Positions 1 through 7,290 of a DNA stretch of 49,448 bases are shown here, piece by piece. This DNA comes from Eubacterium sp. (lineage in GTDB: Bacteria; Bacillota; Clostridia; Acetivibrionales; DSM-1351), in the NCBI GenBank assembly GCA_029266335.1, contig JAQSXC010000010.1:1-49448 (forward strand), read 5' to 3'. The notes under the pieces are model-generated. The model was not told the origin of the DNA, ran no database searches, and worked only from the letters and a program-made list of their open reading frames with translations. The translations under genes were made by a program, and so were the position numbers. Numbering within the stretch: position 1 is the first letter of the stretch; every line of letters starts with the position of its first letter.

Positions 1-252
1 AATACATCAATAAAGAGTTACCATTTACAAATTGACAGGTGCTTTTATGAACTGATAAAGCATGACTTTTATATGGAAAATCATAGAATTATCGGAGGGT
101 CAGATCTTTTGGAAATTGAAGTATGTACCGATAGCGAAAATTCTATACTTGAACTTGCTCTTAAAAATCCAAAATTTATACATATCATAGGTCCGCAAAG
201 TCTCCTTGCTCAGCTGAAGGACATGGTTAAGAGCTTGAACAAGCTTTATTAG
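1..252 (+). CDS. C-terminal part of a WYL-domain transcriptional regulator (5' truncated)
   Basis: The frame is open from the first base and ends with TAG at 250-252, giving 83 residues with no start, so the gene begins outside the window. The tail reads like the C-terminal extension (WCX) of YafY-type WYL regulators: a beta strand around FYMENHRIIGGSDLLEIEV, a segment with IHIIGPQSLLAQL, and a closing helix LKDMVKSLNKLY, matching the usual pattern of a proline-containing loop then a helix ending in Y. WYL proteins are DNA-binding regulators that sense small ligands or nucleic acids. The DNA-binding half is not visible, so the target is unknown. The family call comes from a short segment and is moderate. 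Confidence 0.6.
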   Translation, partial: NTSIKSYHLQIDRCFYELIKHDFYMENHRIIGGSDLLEIEVCTDSENSILELALKNPKFIHIIGPQSLLAQLKDMVKSLNKLY

Positions 253-257
253 GGCAT

Positions 258-287
258 TTTATAATTCCAGATTCCTGGTATTATAAA
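258..287 (+). terminator. Hairpin after the WYL gene, possible terminator
   Basis: TTTATAAT (258-265) pairs with ATTATAAA (280-287); inside, after a T-T mismatch, CCAG (267-270) pairs with CTGG (275-278). It lies 5 bases after the stop codon. No clear T-run follows, so termination is only a possibility. Confidence 0.4.
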
Positions 288-458
288 GTACCCCTTAATC
301 TCCTTAAATTACAACCTTCCTGAACATTATGGGTCTTTAACGAATGAGAAAGACTTATGCCTTTGGGGTTTTACAAAACAATTTGTTTACATGCTTTTAA
401 AGATAATATATACTTGTTACATAAATTGAAAAAAATGGTTATAAACTGGCGGAGTTTT

Positions 459-788
459 ATGAAAAAAGCATGGAGCTTTAATAATTTAAGCATATTATTT
501 AAATATCTGTTATCATTTCCTTTATTAGTATTTACGACTATTCTGAAAGAACTCAGCATAGTTCTTCCGCATGAAGATTTTGATTACAAGAATAAAGATA
601 ACAAAAGGCTATGCCGTTTCAAATCATATGCTGTGGTTAGTATAATTCTGACAGCTGTTTTTTTGAGCTGTTCCTTCAACACAATATCAAAGCATAGTCT
701 GATTACTTTAGATATTCTTTTCTTTTTTTACATACTTATTCCATTTCTGTATAAAACATATTCCAAGTACTTGCCTTTTGTCAATTAA
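459..788 (+). CDS. Small membrane protein, unknown function
   Basis: 109 residues from ATG 459, chosen because GGCGGAG lies six bases upstream; the frame is open further upstream but has no comparable ribosome site. Hydrophobic stretches at about residues 12-27, 53-68 and 76-92 predict two or three membrane segments, separated by a charged loop (HEDFDYKNKDNKRLCRFK). The N-terminus is basic and aromatic (MKKAWSFNN). No family recognised. It stands alone between a WYL regulator tail and a glycosyltransferase, with over 150 bases to the next start. The clean ribosome site and the typical alternation of hydrophobic and charged segments support real coding. Confidence 0.55.
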   Translation: MKKAWSFNNLSILFKYLLSFPLLVFTTILKELSIVLPHEDFDYKNKDNKRLCRFKSYAVVSIILTAVFLSCSFNTISKHSLITLDILFFFYILIPFLYKTYSKYLPFVN

Positions 789-891
789 ATAAACTTTACA
801 AAAACCTGACACAGCTATGGATAATTGTATTATTCAGGCTTATTAACCCGTGTTTTTATTAATATTATGTAAAGTATTTATATTTGTAAAT

Positions 892-912
892 CCGGCAAAT
901 TGTGATTGCCGG
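892..912 (+). promoter_or_regulatory. Short perfect hairpin upstream of the glycosyltransferase
   Basis: CCGGCAA (892-898), a 7-base loop, then TTGCCGG (906-912), ending about 20 bases before the ribosome site of the gene at 948. No T-run follows, so it is more likely an operator or leader hairpin than a terminator. No binding protein can be assigned. Confidence 0.4.
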
Positions 913-947
913 TTGGCTACAAATAAATTGACAAGGAGATGTATTTT

Positions 948-2219
948 ATGAAAATTGCAATCATAACAGCAGGCGGACGCGGAGATGTTCAGCCATATAT
1001 TGCCCTGGGATCAGGCTTGAGAATGGCGGGACACAATGTGCTTATGCCTGCAGCAGAAGAATTTCGTGATATTATTAAGGAAAACGGAATGGAGTATATT
1101 CAAACAAACAGTGTCAACCCTCAGGAATTTTTGAGAAGCTTGGAAATGAAAGAGGCCGCCAAAAGCAAAAACAAACTGATATTTCTAAATAAAATGTTTA
1201 AGGCATTGGCACCAATGATGGAAGGGATATTTAACGAGACCTGGGAGGCCTGTCAAGGCTGCGATTTGATAATAACTACTATGGGACCAATGGGGGCATA
1301 TGATAGTGCCGAAAAGCTTGGAATTCCGTGTATTCATACATTACTTATCCCTGCGTGTCCCACATCAGGATTTCAATCCCCCTTTGCACCTGGTTTTTTT
1401 AATATTGGTATATATAATAAAATATCTCACAAACTGTTAGAACAAATTGTCTGGCAACCTTTTAGAGCTATAAATAACAGGTGGCGAAAGAATGTTCTGG
1501 GCCTGAAATCCTGTGATTTTTGGGGGATATATGATAAGGTTTATGGGGGAGAAGTACCGGTAATAGCAGGATTTAGTCCGTCAATTATCCCCGGACAGAA
1601 TGATTGGCCCGAATCAGTCAGAATCAGCGGCTATTGGTTCCTTGACCAACCTGAGAACTGGCAGCCGCCGGAAGAACTCAATGCATTCTTAAAAGCTGGG
1701 CCTCCGCCGGTATATATAGGCTTTGGGAGTATGGTGGATAAAGAACCTGAACGTATAACTAAAATTGTGATAGAGGCACTGCGGCTCAGCGGACAACGAG
1801 GGATTCTTTCTGCGGGTTGGAATGGGTTAGGTGGTGAAGAGCTTCCTGATACAGTTTATAAAGTGGGTTCCATACCTCACTCCTGGCTATTTAAAAGAAT
1901 GGCAGCAATTGTTCATCATGGCGGAGCGGGAACTACAGCAGCGGCGTTACGTTCTGGAATACCTCAAATAGTTACTCCCTTTTTCTGCGATCAACCATTT
2001 TGGGGACAACGAATATTTGAACTCGGAGTTGGACCAAAAGCTGTTCCGTATAGTAGGCTGACCCCTGAGAAGCTGGCAGGATTAATTAATGCCGCTGTTA
2101 ATAATAAGGAAATAAAAGCTGGAGCAAAAGCATTAGGTGAAAAAATTGATTCTGAAAATGGTGTTAAAAAAGCAGTTGATATTATTCAAGAGTATTTGAC
2201 AAAGAATAAATATAATTAA
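948..2219 (+). CDS. GT1-type (UDP-)glycosyltransferase, sterol-glucosyltransferase-like
   Basis: 423 residues. ATG 948 is used because AAGGAGATG sits 7-14 bases upstream; the in-frame ATG at 939 lies inside that ribosome site. The N-terminus MKIAIITAGGRGDVQPY (1-17) is the signature of the GT28/MGT N-terminal Rossmann domain, and the C-terminal donor domain carries HHGGAGTT (323-330) followed by a D-Q pair in FFCDQPFWGQR, the sugar-nucleotide motif of GT1 enzymes. These enzymes move a sugar from UDP- or TDP-sugar to lipids, sterols or other hydrophobic acceptors at the cytoplasmic membrane face. No signal peptide. The acceptor is unknown; a lipid or small natural product is an inference. It appears monocistronic, with a PadR gene 165 bases downstream. 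Confidence 0.88.
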   Translation: MKIAIITAGGRGDVQPYIALGSGLRMAGHNVLMPAAEEFRDIIKENGMEYIQTNSVNPQEFLRSLEMKEAAKSKNKLIFLNKMFKALAPMMEGIFNETWEACQGCDLIITTMGPMGAYDSAEKLGIPCIHTLLIPACPTSGFQSPFAPGFFNIGIYNKISHKLLEQIVWQPFRAINNRWRKNVLGLKSCDFWGIYDKVYGGEVPVIAGFSPSIIPGQNDWPESVRISGYWFLDQPENWQPPEELNAFLKAGPPPVYIGFGSMVDKEPERITKIVIEALRLSGQRGILSAGWNGLGGEELPDTVYKVGSIPHSWLFKRMAAIVHHGGAGTTAAALRSGIPQIVTPFFCDQPFWGQRIFELGVGPKAVPYSRLTPEKLAGLINAAVNNKEIKAGAKALGEKIDSENGVKKAVDIIQEYLTKNKYN

Positions 2220-2313
2220 TGCAAATGCTTATTACTGTTAGTTTACGGTATAAATATCAACCTTTAATAAAACGAAAGCTTTAAGCACTTTGGCCTGTAA
2301 TTTATAAATCATA

Positions 2314-2370
2314 TTGACATTATCCAACATTGGGTATAGTATATATAACGTATTCAATGTTGGATAATGT
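2314..2370 (+). promoter_or_regulatory. PadR-gene promoter with two palindromic operators
   Basis: A -35 TTGACA (2314-2319) is followed by -10-like TATAGT (2335-2340) or an overlapping TAGTAT. Two 16-bp near-palindromes of the form TATCCAA-NN-TTGGATA lie at 2321-2336 (one mismatch) and 2351-2366 (one mismatch), centres 30 bp apart, about three helical turns. Together they make a perfect 16-bp inverted repeat: ACATTATCCAACATTG (2317-2332) and its complement (2355-2370). Their place between -35 and -10 and just downstream fits autorepression by the PadR protein encoded 15 bases further on. Confidence 0.8.
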
Positions 2371-2384
2371 GAAAGGACATAAAA

Positions 2385-3092
2385 ATGATAAGAGTATTAA
2401 TACTTTACTATCTGAATACTAAACCAACTCATGGTTATGAAATTCAAAAGTTTATTAAGTATACACAATTGGACAGTTGGACAAAGATACAATCAGGATC
2501 TATATATTACGCTCTCGATAAGCTCGAAAAAGAAGGCATGATAAGCCTTGTAAGAGAAGAAAGCATCGGCTCCAAGGTTCGCAAAATATTTAATATAACC
2601 GACGAAGGGACAAAAGAACTGGAACGCTCCATTGCTGAAGAGCTGCAAAAGGATATTCATGATGTGGGTTCTGGTAAATTTATTCTTTATCCATTTTTAA
2701 ATTGCATGGATAAAGAGCAGATTGCAAATAATGTAAACCTGCACATCAAAAGCTTGAAGGAAAAGAAAGATTATTTTGAAAAGTGGCAAAAAATTAAAAT
2801 ACAGCCGGCTTCTTTGCAGGTTGAGGTTCTTAGCTTTGAAATGATTGTGTCCAGTCTGGATTACCAGATCAAATGGCATACCGCCCTGCTTCAGGAATTG
2901 GATGAGTGTCAGCAACTTGGAAGGAAAACAGAGGATTTTATCAGGAAAGTAGATTTTTCAACAGTTAATGAAGAAGAAAATACACAAATTATTCAGCAAC
3001 AGATGGTAGAAAGGTTGAAGCAGGAGATACTGACCCAGCCTTCAAGTGCAGAGGAAAAGCTGGAAGAACTGATAAAGATACTTAAGAAATAA
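2385..3092 (+). CDS. PadR-family transcriptional regulator
   Basis: 235 residues; ATG 2385 follows GAAAGGA. Residues 1-80 form the PadR winged helix: MIRVLILYYLNTKPTHGYEI, the recognition region GSIYYALDKLEKEGMI, and the wing SKVRKIFNITDEGTKEL. The remainder is helical and charged (Vir_C-like), the usual dimerisation and ligand part. PadR proteins repress efflux or detoxification genes and release DNA on binding phenolics, antibiotics or other hydrophobic ligands. The two palindromes in its promoter and a third perfect copy upstream of the reductase at 3328 suggest that it controls both genes. It is longer than a minimal PadR (about 110-180 aa). Confidence 0.88.
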   Translation: MIRVLILYYLNTKPTHGYEIQKFIKYTQLDSWTKIQSGSIYYALDKLEKEGMISLVREESIGSKVRKIFNITDEGTKELERSIAEELQKDIHDVGSGKFILYPFLNCMDKEQIANNVNLHIKSLKEKKDYFEKWQKIKIQPASLQVEVLSFEMIVSSLDYQIKWHTALLQELDECQQLGRKTEDFIRKVDFSTVNEEENTQIIQQQMVERLKQEILTQPSSAEEKLEELIKILKK

Positions 3093-3160
3093 TGTTTTTA
3101 TAGGTGTTACTTTAACAGTTTTATTTTTTATATAACAAATAAAGGCATTTTTTTAGGTCA

Positions 3161-3182
3161 ACATATCCAAGGTTGGATATGT
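3161..3182 (+). promoter_or_regulatory. Third, perfect PadR operator copy upstream of the reductase gene
   Basis: ACATATCCAA-GG-TTGGATATGT is a perfect 22-bp palindrome whose core TATCCAA-NN-TTGGATA matches the two sites in the PadR promoter. It is followed at once by a separate hairpin, GCCATCA (3183-3189) with TGATGGC (3199-3205). It lies 146 bases before the reductase start and ties that gene to the PadR regulon. Confidence 0.75.
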
Positions 3183-3327
3183 GCCATCATTCATATATTG
3201 ATGGCATGAACAAAAAAGCTAAAAAACAATCAAAGTTAAAAGCAAAAAATAATATACTGAAAAGCTAAAAAGCAAAGATATAAAACAGAGATGAATTAAA
3301 ACAAAAATGAAAGGACAAGTGATTCGT

Positions 3328-4134
3328 ATGAAAATCGTAGTTTTAATGGGCAGTCCCAGAAAGAAAGATAGTCTAAGTGCATGTAAAGTTATTGAAGCAG
3401 CAATGAATGAAAGCCAACCGGTGGAGTTTGAATATGTTTTTCTAAAAGACATTGATATAGCAGATTGCAAGGGGTGTGATCAATGCTTTGCAAAGGGTGA
3501 ACAGTTTTGTCCGATTAAGGATGATATAATACAGCTAAGGCAGAAGCTTATTGCAGCTGATGGCATAATTTTTTCTTCTCCTGTCTATGCATATCAGGTT
3601 ACAGGCTCTTTTAAACGCTTTGTCGACAGGCTGTCCTTTATGTTTCACAGACCTGAACTTATAGGAAAGCCGGCGCTTACACTTGTTACAACTTTCGGTG
3701 GTGGACAGAAACAAGTCACCAAATATTTGACAATGACAGCCAGTGGTTGGGGCTGTAATCTATCGGGATGTATTGAGGTGATAAGTGCATTCTATACCAA
3801 GAGTAACAATAAGTTTTATAGCCAGGACTATTTTGACAAAAAAAACAAAGAGCTTAAAATGAAGGCAAAAAGCATGCTGGCAGCAATAGCCGGCAAAAAA
3901 CTGAAAGTACCGAGTTATTTTGATATATATATGTTTTGTGGCATGAAAAGTAAAACATATATATCTGATGCTGACTTCAGATACTGGCAAAGCAAGGGGT
4001 GGCTGGATTCTCGCTATTATTATGAGACCAGGCTTGGCCCGGGGAAAAAATTGTTTGGCAGTACAATGGACACACTTATAAAGATGATGTGGAAGAAGTA
4101 TCAGACGAATTATGTGAATAATAGTTCAAACTAA
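3328..4134 (+). CDS. Flavodoxin-fold NAD(P)H-dependent FMN reductase / iron-sulfur flavoprotein-like
   Basis: 268 residues from ATG 3328, with AAAGGA 12 bases upstream; an ATG at 3307 is in frame but has no ribosome site. The N-terminus MKIVVLMGSPRKKDS carries the FMN phosphate-binding loop (G8-S9-P10), and SSPVYAYQVTGSFKRFVDR (about 83-101) is the second flavin loop. C47, C50, C53 and C61 resemble the cluster-like cysteines of iron-sulfur flavoproteins. The C-terminal 90 residues (FDIYMFCGMKSKTYI onward) extend beyond the usual ~190 aa and are basic. Such proteins move electrons from NAD(P)H or ferredoxin to quinones, nitro compounds or iron, and often detoxify. The PadR operator upstream supports an induced detoxification role. 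Confidence 0.82.
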   Translation: MKIVVLMGSPRKKDSLSACKVIEAAMNESQPVEFEYVFLKDIDIADCKGCDQCFAKGEQFCPIKDDIIQLRQKLIAADGIIFSSPVYAYQVTGSFKRFVDRLSFMFHRPELIGKPALTLVTTFGGGQKQVTKYLTMTASGWGCNLSGCIEVISAFYTKSNNKFYSQDYFDKKNKELKMKAKSMLAAIAGKKLKVPSYFDIYMFCGMKSKTYISDADFRYWQSKGWLDSRYYYETRLGPGKKLFGSTMDTLIKMMWKKYQTNYVNNSSN

Positions 4135-4267
4135 TGCAGCAAAGATAAAAATAGGTTTGTTCAATATATGCAGAATATATACAGGCTTTTGCCGGCAACT
4201 TGCAAATATCATAACCAAGATAGTTATAATTGCACAGTTTGTGAGTTATACATAAAAATTAATTATC

Positions 4268-4287
4268 CACTATATTAATATATAGTG
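4268..4287 (+). promoter_or_regulatory. 20-bp AT-rich inverted repeat, possible operator
   Basis: CACTATAT-TAAT-ATATAGTG: perfect 8-bp arms around a 4-base centre, 12 bases before a GC-rich hairpin and within the 347-base gap (4135-4481) before an ABC importer operon. It could be an operator or part of the promoter. No cognate regulator is next to it. Confidence 0.4.
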
Positions 4288-4299
4288 TATCTGTAGCGG

Positions 4300-4350
4300 C
4301 CCCGGGTGCCGGACCTTTCTTTTCAGGTTCAGTTCCCGGGGTTTTGGTTT
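4300..4350 (+). promoter_or_regulatory. GC-rich leader hairpin (attenuator or riboswitch-like) upstream of the ABC importer
   Basis: CCCCGGG (4300-4306) pairs perfectly with CCCGGGG (4335-4341); inside, GGACCT (4311-4316) pairs with AGGTTC (4325-4330) with one G-U, leaving an 8-base loop. TTTTGGTTT follows (4342-4350), so the element looks like an intrinsic terminator. It is strikingly GC-rich in AT-rich DNA, lies over 160 bases after the previous gene and about 130 bases before the importer, and could be a transcription attenuator. No TPP-box sequence is present, and I could not match the sequence to a riboswitch class. Confidence 0.55.
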
Positions 4351-4481
4351 ATGTACTATAAACTGTTGAGAAAAAGTTCTAAGTAAATTAATAAATATCA
4401 TATTATAACACTAGTAAGTGGATGTTTTCAGTATAAAATACACAGCCATTCAGCTTGCTTAGCTTGTTGGGAGGAAGGAAA

Positions 4482-5411
4482 ATGGGGAGATACAAATATT
4501 TAATATTTATCTTTTTTGTCTTATCTTTAGCTTTATTGGCTTTCGCGGGAACAGGGTGCGGCTCTTCTGAAGAAAAACAGGTTAAGGCTTTGTCGTTGAA
4601 GATCGGGCTCATGCCTGCCGTGGATGCTGCTCCGGTATTATTGGCAGAAAAGAAAGGGTACTTCAAGGAACTTGGCCTTAATGTTAGCCAGGAAATATAC
4701 AATAATGCGCAAGACAGGCAGAGTGCCTTGCAGACTCATTCAATAGACGGTGCAATATCAGATTTGATTGCCGTTGCTGTAAATGTGGCTGCCGGATTTG
4801 ATATAAGAGCTACTACTATGACAAACAGTGTGTTCCCTGTTCTGACCGGGAAAGGAAGCGAAAGCAAGAAGAACATCAGGGTGGGGATGATGGAAGTCAG
4901 CGTTTCCAATTTCCTCATTGATGAGTGGTTAGGAAACAAATACATAGTTGAAAAAGTATTTATAAATGAGATACCTGCAAGGTTGGCAGCTATAGGAAGT
5001 GGGCAGCTGGATATGGGACTGTTTCCCGAGCCGGTGGCATCTATGGGAGAGCTGAAAGGTCTTCAAAAGAAAATTTATGCCTCGGCAGATGCGTATTGTC
5101 CAGATGTGATTGTTTTTACGGGAAAGGCTCTTAATGAAAAGCAGGAAGCCGTAAAACTGTTCCACAAAGCATATAACAGGGCAGTTGATGATATAAACAA
5201 TAGTCAGCAGGAAGCAAGAGACATATTAATGGAGAAAATTCCAAATCTGCAGCCTGAGGTCAGGAACAATATGATTCTTCCAAAGTATACAAAAGCGACG
5301 CTCCCGGACAACCAGTATATTGATAGGATTATCGGCTGGACAGCCGTAGCCATGAATAAAGACTTGAAGGTCAAGCCGGATGACCTGGTCGAAAGGAAGT
5401 TTACAGAATAA
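4482..5411 (+). CDS. ABC-transporter substrate-binding lipoprotein (NMT1/SsuA-like)
   Basis: 309 residues. ATG 4482 follows GAGGAAGG by four bases; a TTG start at 4455 is less likely. Residues 1-27 form a lipoprotein signal (basic MGRYKY, a hydrophobic core, then AGTGCGSS with the cysteine to be lipidated). The mature part begins LKIGLMPAVDAAPVLLAEKKG and continues with GYFKELGL, typical of NMT1/THI5-like and SsuA binding proteins that capture sulfonates, thiamine precursors or similar small solutes outside the membrane. It leads a three-gene operon with ATPase and permease; its stop overlaps the next start by one base. The substrate cannot be told from sequence. Confidence 0.82.
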   Translation: MGRYKYLIFIFFVLSLALLAFAGTGCGSSEEKQVKALSLKIGLMPAVDAAPVLLAEKKGYFKELGLNVSQEIYNNAQDRQSALQTHSIDGAISDLIAVAVNVAAGFDIRATTMTNSVFPVLTGKGSESKKNIRVGMMEVSVSNFLIDEWLGNKYIVEKVFINEIPARLAAIGSGQLDMGLFPEPVASMGELKGLQKKIYASADAYCPDVIVFTGKALNEKQEAVKLFHKAYNRAVDDINNSQQEARDILMEKIPNLQPEVRNNMILPKYTKATLPDNQYIDRIIGWTAVAMNKDLKVKPDDLVERKFTE

Positions 5412-6145
5412 TGATACAAGTGAAAAATATGGTAATAAAATTCGGAAGTGAAGCTGTATTAAGCAACATAAATCTGGTGCTCCCTGAAAATAAAACCTGT
5501 GCAATTATCGGACCCTCAGGCTGTGGAAAGACAACACTGTTGTATACCTTGGCAGGACTTCTTACCCCTTCTGAGGGACAAGTCATAATAAACGGAAAAA
5601 ATATAAGGAGCATTAGAAAAGATACGGGAGTAATACTACAAAATACCGGGCTGCTTCCATGGAAGACTGCATGGGATAATGTATCTCTGGGGCTTAGCGC
5701 CAGAAAACAGGACAGGGTCGCAATTAATCAAAAGGTTGCTTCAATTCTTGATGAACTGGGCATACTGGAGCATAAACATAAATTTCCTGCCCAACTGAGC
5801 GGAGGACAAAGGCAAAGAGTAGCTATTGCAAGAACCCTGGTTCTGGAGCCGGATCTTTTACTTATGGATGAGCCGTCTTCAGCACTTGATGCTATAAATA
5901 GAGAGCATATTCAAAATATGATTCTCAAAATCTACAAAAAAAAGCCTGCGACACTAGTATTAGTTACCCATAATATTGAAGAGGCAGTTTTTCTTGGAGA
6001 GACGATTATTGTGATGAAAAGGTCGGCTGTAAAGCATATTATTGAGAACCCTTTCTTCGGAGACGAGAACATCCGGTTAAAGTCAGACTATTATAAGATC
6101 TGCCTGGAGGTAAGGAAATGGCTGAGTGAGGATGATAGCCAATGA
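5411..6145 (+). CDS. ABC-transporter ATP-binding protein (SsuB/TauB-like)
   Basis: 244 residues. All nucleotide-binding motifs are visible: Walker A GPSGCGKTT (34-42), Q-loop Q77, signature LSGGQRQRVAIAR (129-141), Walker B LLLMDE (149-154) and the switch histidine in VTHNIEEAV (H187). The sequence is closest in style to the nitrate/sulfonate/taurine group (for example NTGLLPWKTAWDNV after the Q-loop). It powers the importer from the cytoplasm. The start overlaps the stop of the binding-protein gene (TAATG) and its own end overlaps the permease start (ATGA), so translation is probably coupled through the operon. Confidence 0.92.
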   Translation: MIQVKNMVIKFGSEAVLSNINLVLPENKTCAIIGPSGCGKTTLLYTLAGLLTPSEGQVIINGKNIRSIRKDTGVILQNTGLLPWKTAWDNVSLGLSARKQDRVAINQKVASILDELGILEHKHKFPAQLSGGQRQRVAIARTLVLEPDLLLMDEPSSALDAINREHIQNMILKIYKKKPATLVLVTHNIEEAVFLGETIIVMKRSAVKHIIENPFFGDENIRLKSDYYKICLEVRKWLSEDDSQ

Positions 6146-6945
6146 AAGCTCTAAACTTGTTAATAAGATGGTTAAGAAGCAAAACATTATATGGTTTTGG
6201 TGCAGTACTGATTTTTTGGTATATTATTCATCTTGTCATAAATTCAAATATTATGCCCGGACCCTGCGAAACCTTAATTACATTTATAAAGCTTCTCAAT
6301 GGAAAGCTTTTGCTGCATGTTACTACAAGTATGATAAGAATAACAGCTGCCGTAATAATTGCTATGAGTATTGGAATCCCGCTGGGTATATGGTTGGGAT
6401 TGCATAAAAAGGCGGATGACATTATGTCTCCAATTTTATATATTCTTTATCCTATTCCCAAAATAGCTTTTCTGCCTTTGTTTATGATTCTCTTTGGTTT
6501 GGGAAACAGCTCAAAGATCATACTTATAATTACAATTATAGTTTTTCAGATAATTCTGGCCGTCAGAGACGGAATTAAAGAAATACCAGCAGAATTATTT
6601 TATTCTGTAAAGGCTTTGGGACTAAGCCAGGGACAGACCTGTATTAATTTAATAATACCGGCCGTACTTCCCAAAATAATTTCAGCTTTAAGAGTGAGTA
6701 CAGGTGTGAGTATTGCTACACTTTTTTTTGGAGAGAATTTCGCAACCACATACGGCATCGGATATTTTATAATGAATTGCTGGGTTATGGCAGATTATGT
6801 ACAGATGTTTGCAGGAATAACGGCACTCAGCATTATGGGAATAATTATATTTAAATCTATAGATGCACTGGAAAGAAAATTTTGCCCGTGGATATTCCTT
6901 GATGGTTCAGATAATAAACATCCTATTGAGAAAACAATTCTATGA
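6142..6945 (+). CDS. ABC-transporter permease (SsuC/TauC-like)
   Basis: 267 residues with about six membrane helices, starting after a short cytoplasmic N-terminus (MKALNLLIRWLRSKTLYG). The cytoplasmic coupling (EAA) loop reads SVKALGLSQGQTCINLIIPAVLP, as in BPD_transp_1 permeases of the nitrate/sulfonate/taurine family. The preceding segment PIPKIAFLPLFMILFGLGN is also typical of SsuC/TauC proteins. It should pair as a homodimer with the ATPase at 5411 and take substrate from the lipoprotein at 4482. The start codon overlaps the ATPase stop (ATGA). The last charged residues (DNKHPIEKTIL) are cytoplasmic. Confidence 0.9.
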   Translation: MKALNLLIRWLRSKTLYGFGAVLIFWYIIHLVINSNIMPGPCETLITFIKLLNGKLLLHVTTSMIRITAAVIIAMSIGIPLGIWLGLHKKADDIMSPILYILYPIPKIAFLPLFMILFGLGNSSKIILIITIIVFQIILAVRDGIKEIPAELFYSVKALGLSQGQTCINLIIPAVLPKIISALRVSTGVSIATLFFGENFATTYGIGYFIMNCWVMADYVQMFAGITALSIMGIIIFKSIDALERKFCPWIFLDGSDNKHPIEKTIL

Positions 6946-7290
6946 CTTTCTAATTCAGAGATTCCGGTACATAGTCCAAATGTTATATAGCAAATTACTT
7001 CCCGGTTTTGCAGTTGTTTTACATTTATTTTGCCGAAATCTGGTGAATTTCTAAGTTTTTCCACTTATTTATACAAAAAATATTGTTTTTAATAAGTTCA
7101 TAACGTTGAATAATTATTATTAAAATTATATAATTTCAATAATAGCATTTTATTAGCAGCAGGAATTATTGCACAGGTGTGGGACAGGCATAGCTGTTGG
7201 TTTTTATAAGTTTTAAAGAAGCACCTGTTAAGAGGAAAGATTGATTTTTGTATTGCGATTAACATACGGAACCTGGGAGGCATATTTTTA
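6946..7290. other. 345-base intergenic region, no gene seen
   Basis: AT-rich DNA between the importer operon and the wall hydrolase. The only structure seen is a loose inverted repeat, ACAGGTG (7173-7179) and CACCTGT (7222-7228), flanking a 42-base loop with GGGACAGGCATAGCTGTTGG. Wall hydrolases in Firmicutes are often behind c-di-AMP (ydaO) riboswitches, but I do not find that consensus here. A GGGAGG ribosome site ends the region. Confidence 0.5.

Noticed and set aside
4135-4481. TPP riboswitch before the NMT1/THI5-like importer
   Set aside because: No CTGAGA or other TPP-box sequence could be found.
6126-6407. 93-codon frame overlapping the permease start
   Set aside because: It lies within the permease in another frame, has biased composition (many Tyr, Lys, Asn) and no ribosome site.
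6946-7290. c-di-AMP (ydaO) riboswitch before the NlpC/P60 hydrolase
   Set aside because: The class consensus is absent; only a loose 7-bp inverted repeat is present.
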